From Rhea pennata (taxonomy: Eukaryota > Chordata > Aves > Rheiformes > Rheidae), in contig NC_084674.1 of NCBI RefSeq assembly GCF_028389875.1, forward strand, positions 13,239,501 to 13,303,500: a stretch of 64,000 nucleotides of DNA, in the 5' to 3' direction. A program made the position numbers and the translations under genes. Below are positions 56,941 through 64,000 of the stretch, one piece after another (position 1 is the stretch's first letter; every line of letters begins with the position of its first letter). The notes below the pieces were generated by a model. That model had not been told where the DNA came from. It worked only from the letters and a program-made list of their open reading frames with translations, and searched no databases.

Positions 56941-59309
56941 CTAGAACATGGGAACTTGTAGTAACTTCTTCTATGCTGTTGACTGATGTCTTGGGGGACA
57001 GGCACAACTCCTTTTCAAGCTATCTTCAAAAGGTTCCCGTCCATGTAGACCTCCCAATGGGAACTCACATCAGTAACAAAAATAGTTTAAAAGAACCATT
57101 CCTCACCCAGTTTATTTATATATTAAAATAAACACATGCTGCCATACAGAGCAAGGGCTCCCAGTGGGTTCTGTTTAGTCTATGAGATTCTTGGCACTAG
57201 AATACATCATTTCTCTATTCCAAAACTATCTTGGCACTGTTTTTCAGTTATATAATTTTTAAGCAACTGGCAAGGGAATAATAACGATGCTTCTTAAAAG
57301 TGGGAAATATGTTTGAAGACACTGACAAGGTGTTTTACAAATTAATCTACCATAAGGTAATTTGCAAACCAGAACTCCCAAACTCTTGCATTAAGGATCA
57401 GTTCTCCCCATGACTGGTCTGAAGGAAGCTTGGAGTAACATCTTTCCCATAGAATTAAGGAGATTTTTGCTTTTTGCTTCACTCATTCGCACTGCCACAT
57501 GGCAGTGGTCTTGTGACCAGGTAGTGCTACACTCATCAGACTGGATTTGTTCCCATTCCTGACAAGATGTGAAGGAAATATCACTCTTCTAAAGTTGACA
57601 GCCTTTCACATCTATTTTGCACAAGCTTATTGATATACTCTCTGAAGAGCAGGTAGAGTATTTGAAAGAAGGGTAAGCTTTTCTTTCTCTCCCCTCCCCC
57701 CCCCGAGTACATGTCTTTTCTTAGACACTACCAGAGCTGACTGGGATCTGTTTTTCCCATCAATGCAATTAAAAAAAAATCTTCTGATTAAGCAGGCCTG
57801 ACAAGGAGTGTTCCTGGGTGGGACAAAACTGCCTGGTGTGCTAGAATAGAGTCCAATGACTGCCAGTTGGCTCATGACCGGGTGGTATTTACATGGCGCA
57901 AGTCACGGGGAAGCAGCATGGCAGAAAATAGCTCTACTAAATTTGTCTTGCAGCAAAACTGTCGTCCTCTCTTGGTACAGATTGATTTCAGTGCTATTGT
58001 TTCAGCTGCTTTTTAGTATTTGGTATCGTTTTCTCTGTATCACTCCTCTCAGCAACTCTAAAATCCTCACAGTGTATTTATTTACCAAGCAAGTCAGGAT
58101 CAAACAGGCAGGTTACTGCTGTCTGTGCTCTATTGCTCATTTAATACCACAGCTGCTTAACAGTAGACAAGACTGTTTCTTGCTGGGTCTGCACTTTAGG
58201 AACGACCCACAGGTACAGCTGTTGAGCTGTTGAAGATTAGGGACCTGTATGTTGCTTTTGGGCTATACAAGCTAGTTTTTAATCAGTCATTGAGGGAATG
58301 TTTGCAGCTCACAAAAATCTTTCTTCAAAACCCTTGTCGGGATGGGTGCAAGGTTCAGGAAAAGGCATGGCACTGTAGTCAAAATAACAAGATAGTATCA
58401 GACAGTATCAGTTCAGAAAAGCCCTGAGTCTTCTCTGCCTTCCCCCAGCCCTCAGCCGAACCGAGCATAAACTTGGCACCACTAAAGATTGCGCTGCATA
58501 CTCCTTAGCATTAGACAAACTGCCAGGGTCTCCCAGCACTCCTTCTCTTTGATAGATTCAGAACCATAAAATAAGTGCAGTATGGAGAATCTCAGTTTTA
58601 AGGGAATCTGGGTTGAGAGCATTAGTCTTTGTATCATCTACAATTCAGCACATTTTTTTTTCCAAGCTGAAAAAGGATTTTCAAATTGGAGAGTACTGCC
58701 AAGCCCTGAATAAATCTCAGCATTAGAGATGCTGTTGGTATAACAGCTTTCTCCATGAACTGAATCTGCAGACAGTATCTTTGGAGAAATTAACTCCTCA
58801 GTGTCACAAGATAGACTCTGTGACTTCAGTTTTGATGCCCTAAGAAATCTCACCTAAGGGTTAAAACTGGTTATTTCCCCTCAAAGGGCAATAATATTAA
58901 TGGAGGATGAAGAAAAGCACAGAATTAGTTGGTACAGAGTAACTTTTCTGCCTTATCTGTGAAGTGGCCAACTTTCCAGGTGCACCCTTGAGTACAGATT
59001 TAGTTGGTGAATGTACAACTACTGAACTAGTCTACCCGCACATGTAATTATCTGACATTATGTTTTCTACCTACAGTGCCTGCCTGAGCAGTTCCCAAAT
59101 CAAATGCTTGGCGTGTGGATATTTCAAAATGCTATACAGATGAAATTTAACTTTTGTTATTTTTATCTTCTGCCTCAAGATATTTTACACTAGACTGTGA
59201 ACTGCTCTCTTCACTGGCTAAATCTTCCTCTTAGCCTGTGAAGAGCCATTCACAGGAACAATTCTGCGCTCTTAGAGCTAAGGGCTTTTCATGTGCAAGC
59301 TCTCTGAAA

Positions 59310-59440
59310 GTGGGTTGCTATCACCTTCTGATTTCACAATGAGTAACCTGAGATGCAGTGAGGTGAAGTGTTTTTCCTGAGAGATACATGTTGAATCTAT
59401 GGCAGAGCTGAGGAAAGAGTGTGGGTTTCCAAACACCTTC
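59310..59440 (-). mobile_element. MIR-like SINE relic
   Basis: The + strand resembles the reverse complement of the MIR core and tail. The order ATGAG-AACCTGAG, CAGTGAGGTGAAGTG, then GGCAGAGCTG and GGGTTTCC follows the well-known pattern of that family. It is strongly diverged, as expected of an ancient amniote insertion. Boundaries are approximate, and another tRNA-derived SINE with the same core is possible. Confidence 0.5.
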
Positions 59441-62340
59441 TCGTGTATTTTAGTATTGTAATAAATAATGAGCTTTATCCTGGTTTGAATCATATTGGAT
59501 AGATCCTACGATTAAAGAGAAGGTCCCCCTGCAAGAGAAATCTGTGACTTCTAAAACTGCTGCTTACAGAAATGAGTTGATGAGTTCTCATTCTATGACT
59601 TAATGAATACATTGTCACATTACAAAACCAAACCGCCTCCACTATAGTTGGTTCTCTGGCTGCTGGACTGCACATAAGACTTGCATACTCGAGAGGATAA
59701 GACTCTTCCTAGTTGGCCATAGGCTTTGTGAACCTTTTGCAATTCTCATTTTATAAAGCAGGAAGATGCTCAAGGCTGAAGGAAATGTTGTTGTGATACT
59801 AGAAAAATCTCATCTGGATTGAAAAGTGAACCAGATGCCAACCAGATGTTCTGCTTTACTAATGGACTCAGAAATTAAGAGGATCACACTGCCAGAGGCT
59901 TTCAATTATGAAGATTAATTCTTTTTATATTCTGAAATTATTCTCTCAAACCATCAATGGTGTTTCTCACAGTTCTCTGTGCATCTCTTTATCAGCTCAA
60001 ATGAGGTTTTCTCCTCTATAATAATAGTCTAAGACATGTTAGCTTCTTACTAATATAGCAAAAACAAGCTTAAAACCCACAAGTCAAATTCTGGCCTCAG
60101 AGAAGTTGGTGACATTTAGCTACCGCCTTCAGAGGGAGCAAGTTTGTATTCTGCGTATAGAGACATCGAGCTTAGGCAATTAGAAAAGAAACCCTCAAAC
60201 CACATAAGAATCACATATAAATGTGGTTTTAAATTATAGACATTCTGAAAATAGAGAGAAGCTGCAGTGCTGAGCTGGGAGCGCACGCATTGGCATTACC
60301 CCTGAAGGAGCAAGAGGCAAGACTCAGAGAGTCTGGCACATGAAAGATCTGCCTCAAAGGGGAAGGGGAAAGGCAGAACCAGGAGGAGTCAAGGGGTTAA
60401 GTAGTAGATAAGCTTGAGACCCTTGTTAATGTTAATGCTCTGCCAGACTCCTTTGACAAGATGCGAGACCAGAACAGAAGTGCTCTTCACCAACATATTG
60501 TGGGTAGCCACTAGGTACAGAAGAGATGAAAATATTGTTGCTAAAAACATAGCCACAAAGTGGGCAGAAATACACTGAGACAAAAAGTGAGAAGTAAGTT
60601 TCTAGCAGTCAGATGAGCGAGAGCCTGGAACAGCCTACTCAGCTGGAACACTGCAAACAACTAAACTCTGGGTAAAAGCTGAGCTTTGCCTATTTGTGAA
60701 AAAGATTTAGGAATACTATTTGTAGAAACAAAAGACAAGATGATCTTGGGACTCTCTTCCAGGCTGTGATCCTAATAAGAGTGTGTTTTAATGAACAAAG
60801 AAATGTCCTTTCCATTTCACATTCAAAATGAATGTGCAATAAGGGGAACCTGATTAACTGAAAATACCAGTCACTATAGCAAAATATGTTTCTTTTGCAA
60901 CCCTCAGACAGATAAAAAAGGGAAGAATCTGAATATGTGAATCTGAAAATCATGAATTTTCCCTTAGTTCATTGTCTATTTTGCTTCTGGGGCTTGTTGC
61001 AATATTCAATGCCTTGTTTGCAGTGACTGCTAGAGAACATTTGTGGTTTAAAAAAAAGTCTCTGCTTCTTTTTAAATAAGAAAAAAGGTCTATTCGTTTG
61101 AGGACTTGTAAGAACAGTCTCTTGAAAGTGCTCACAGTATGTAACAAATAGAACTACTCCCAGGAAAATCAGCAGAGCTAGTTATTTATGGAGGAAATCC
61201 ACCAATTTGAACCAGGCATATGAGCTCTATAGCTCTATAGCAACATGCTGCAGTTCTTGAATGAGCAAATAAGCCATCAAAGAACAAACATTTGAACTAC
61301 AAAGACACTGCAGTGCTTCTGTGTCTTTATTTTGACAACTGATCAGCCTGATCTTCAAGCACAGACCATCAAAGGATCTGAAGCCTCACTTGCAAGGAAC
61401 CTGTTGTTGGTTTAGACGTTGTATCAGCTATTAGCATTTCCCAAAGCACTAATAAATACAGTGCAGTGTATTTGCTAGGGGCAGGCCTAGGGAATCTGCT
61501 AACAGCAACGATTTGGTGAAAAATGGAGTAAGACTGGCACATTTTTTAAATCAAAGCGCATAAATGCATCTGGCTTTAGTGAGGCTTCCCATGATTTCAG
61601 ACTCTCTGTTACCTATGGTCTAAGGAAGGTCAATCCTTTCATTCAAAGTTTTGAAAAGTTCTTTTTTTTTTAAGTGAATGATTTCCCCATATACAGTAGC
61701 TATTCAGTTCAGAAAAGCAGTTTTATTCATTAGTTTGTAGGCAGGTATAGAGTCCATTAAAAACCAGGATGGAACAGCAGTTACAGGCCATTCACTGACC
61801 GGGGATATATTTTATATCTTTCTCTTCATAAAGTAGCTGTCCTTTGCCTTTGTTCTATGCAAATAAGAGCCTTCTTTGAATCCAATACTTAATAATCCTG
61901 TTCCTCCAGTTTAGCACTGAGCTACAGAATAACCTGAGGTGGATTGTGTTCCCACAGCTCTTGTTATCTCAGGAAGGACTGAGGGGAAATCAGGAATATA
62001 TTTAAACCCCAACAGAAGATATACACACAAATTATCTTCTCCTCTGTTCTTTTCAAATGATGTTCAATAACTTAGAACTGCCATTTATATCTCAATAGGA
62101 TGACAAACTCCACATCTGTATGAAGATACGTTTATAGGTGAGGAATGATTGGTAATTACCTTCTGAAACAGCTTCTTCCAAATCAGACACATCTGACAAA
62201 TAAACAATAGGGAAGCTAGTCATATTAATGATATGCTGTTGCCATGGAAAAATTGTCCCTGTAAAGGTGAAAATAAACTCATGCCTCCTCTTTTTATCTT
62301 ATCTAGATCAACTCCCCACTCAAAGTGTTTCCTATTCAGT

Positions 62341-63125
62341 CAGGTTGTTCAGGGCCAGCCCAAGTCCAGCTGAGCTTTAAATATCTCCAAAGATAGATTC
62401 TCCCACCTCCCTGGGCCCTGCTCCAGCAGTTGCCTACCCTCAGAGTAGAAACATTTTTCTTTCACTGTACACTTTCAGGAAGAGTCTGGCTCTGCGGTCT
62501 CTACACTCTCCCAACTTGCAGACAGCAATAAAAGCCCCTCTTAGCCTTCTCTTCTAAGGCTAAATAAACCCAGTTTTATCAGCCTCTCCTTGTACATCTT
62601 GTTCTCCAGCACCCTAATTGTTTTGACAGCCCTCTTCTGGCCTCGCTCCAATATGTCAGTTGTTTTTTCTTGTGCTTGGGAGCAAATTGGGCTCAGTATT
62701 CCAGATGCTGAATGGAACAGAATAATCACTTCCCTTGAGTTGCAGGCTATAATCTTTCCAGTACAGACCAGTATTTGTCGTCTTCACCACAGGCTCACAC
62801 TGTTCACTCAAGTTCAACTTGTCGTCTGCTAGGATCTCCAGCTCATTTTCTGAAAAGCTATTTCTATCCACTCAGTGCCCCATTTTTACTGTTGCATGCG
62901 GCAGTCCACTCCAAATGCAGGACTTAACAACTATCTTTGTTGAAACTTCATGAGGTTCTTGTCAGTCCATTTAGTCAGCCTGGCAAGGTCCCTCTGAATA
63001 GCAGCCTTCCAGTGTATTTCCACAACTTGATATCCTGTAAACTTGCTGAAAGTGCATTCCATCCCATCATTCACATCATTAATGAAAACATTTGACTGAT
63101 GACATATGCAACACCTTGGGTTTTT
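62341..63125 (-). mobile_element. CR1 LINE fragment, 5'-truncated and degenerate
   Basis: The - strand carries broken pieces of the CR1 reverse transcriptase C-terminus in the correct order: KNLMKF near 62,950, then LADDKLNLSEQCEPVVK near 62,800, then ILERGQKRAVKTIRVLE and LIKLGLFSLRREG near 62,550-62,650. Next comes the typical CR1 3' untranslated part (reverse complement of GGCCAGCCCAAGTCCA at 62,353). Frameshifts and stops separate the pieces, so it is inactive. CR1 is the dominant LINE of birds, crocodilians and turtles. Ends are approximate. Confidence 0.88.
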
Positions 63126-64000
63126 TTTCTTTCCTTCAAGAACATAGGTTCCTCTGAACAACTTCTTGAAGCCAAAATCGTTGCTGATATGAACAAATCA
63201 GTAAAGGAAATGACATATGGAACTGGAACAATATTTCAAGTAAGTTTGTGTCTCTGTCCAGTAGCCATAGGCAGTAGATCTAGCTGCTAACATACAATGA
63301 TCTGTTCTCTCAGCCTTAGCTCTCTAATAGACATCTGGTCCTTGTCCTTCCACTCTCAACCATCTTGCATGCATACCTGTTCCTTGAGCTAGCAAAGCTG
63401 GTTGCTGGTGGGCAGATGAGCTGCTGAAAATATTACAAAGATTGTCAACTGTCCTTCACTAATAGGAAATACAGTTACAAATTACATGCCTGAACCTGCT
63501 TTGTTACATGGTGACAGAATTTTTAGGGGTTTATCTGAGAAAATGTGAAAGTAGAATTTGACCCTTGATGTGAAGATTGATATATGTATGTAAAAGTTGA
63601 GTATAGATAACAATTACAGAGATCATTGAGTTAACACAAGCAAAACAACTTGTAAACTGAAAGGAACCTAGTTTGGTCAAGGCTATTTCCTCTTTAATTT
63701 TTCCTTATCTTACCAAAGTGAACCATTGGCTGAATAATGGATGTTTTATTCTGATTTTCAGGACTTCTCCTCCAGAATTCCTATCACTTAGCACCAGTAT
63801 TATCTGCACTCCACACAAATTCAATGGTCCCCTCCTCTTTATCATGGAGAGTATTCCTCATCTCAGATGCAGACTCATGGAGGGGAAGCCAGAAAGTCTT
63901 AACCCTCACAGGAAAAAGGAGGCCTTTTAAGTTTCCCTCATGAGTGACATGTCACTCCTCTGTCATGCAGTGTGTCTGTTAACAGTTAACAGTGACAGGT

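Larger units (their letters stand above)
46749..64000 (-). other. MGLL: Large MGLL intron (more than 17 kb), running off the window
   Basis: The preceding coding exon should encode the segment ending LLVFAHDH with the HGAGEH motif. I searched the - strand for it by eye and did not find it, so it lies beyond 64,000. The interval holds simple repeats, two RUNX-like sites (48,104-48,134), a MIR-like relic and a CR1 fragment. The long 5' introns of human MGLL make this size unsurprising. Confidence 0.75.

Noticed and set aside
1..64000. CRISPR array, operon, phage, tRNA or rRNA genes
   Set aside because: No regularly spaced repeats, tightly packed ORFs or structured RNA signatures. The gene structure is entirely that of a vertebrate nuclear locus.

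Overview
The window is nuclear DNA of an amniote vertebrate, most likely a bird or another sauropsid. It has long introns with GT-AG boundaries, two single-copy vertebrate genes, a degenerate CR1 LINE, and no recognisable mammalian SINE or L1 layer. There is no bacterial, phage or CRISPR content. The species cannot be fixed from the sequence alone.

Layout: 1-18,700 on the + strand carries the last seven coding exons of ABTB1 (ankyrin repeat and BTB/POZ domain protein 1). The N-terminal ankyrin exons lie left of the window. About 11.7 kb then separates the ABTB1 stop from the MGLL stop. This gap holds the ABTB1 3' UTR with three candidate polyadenylation signals, a CpG- and GC-rich block at about 24.0-26.8 kb, a short inverted exon-like duplicate pair (22.32-22.40 kb and 25.83-25.91 kb), and the probable 3.5 kb MGLL 3' UTR (about 26.84-30.36 kb). 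On the - strand, 30,357-46,748 carries the last five coding exons of MGLL (monoglyceride lipase), equivalent to residues 78-303 of the human enzyme with no length change. The rest, 46,749-64,000, is one large MGLL intron of more than 17 kb. It contains simple repeats, a MIR-like SINE relic (about 59.3 kb) and an old CR1 fragment (62.3-63.1 kb).

The two genes face each other tail to tail, the same arrangement as ABTB1 and MGLL on human 3q21. They are functionally unrelated: one encodes a BTB adaptor protein, the other the 2-arachidonoylglycerol hydrolase. All 12 coding exons were placed by splice signals, continuous reading phase and protein similarity recalled from the human orthologues; none shows a frameshift or premature stop.

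I see no convincing new biological system. The points most worth checking are the inverted exon-like pair, the unexplained CpG-rich block between two convergent genes, a serine at the MGLL position equivalent to human Cys208, and a 25-T homopolymer serving as the polypyrimidine tract of an ABTB1 exon.
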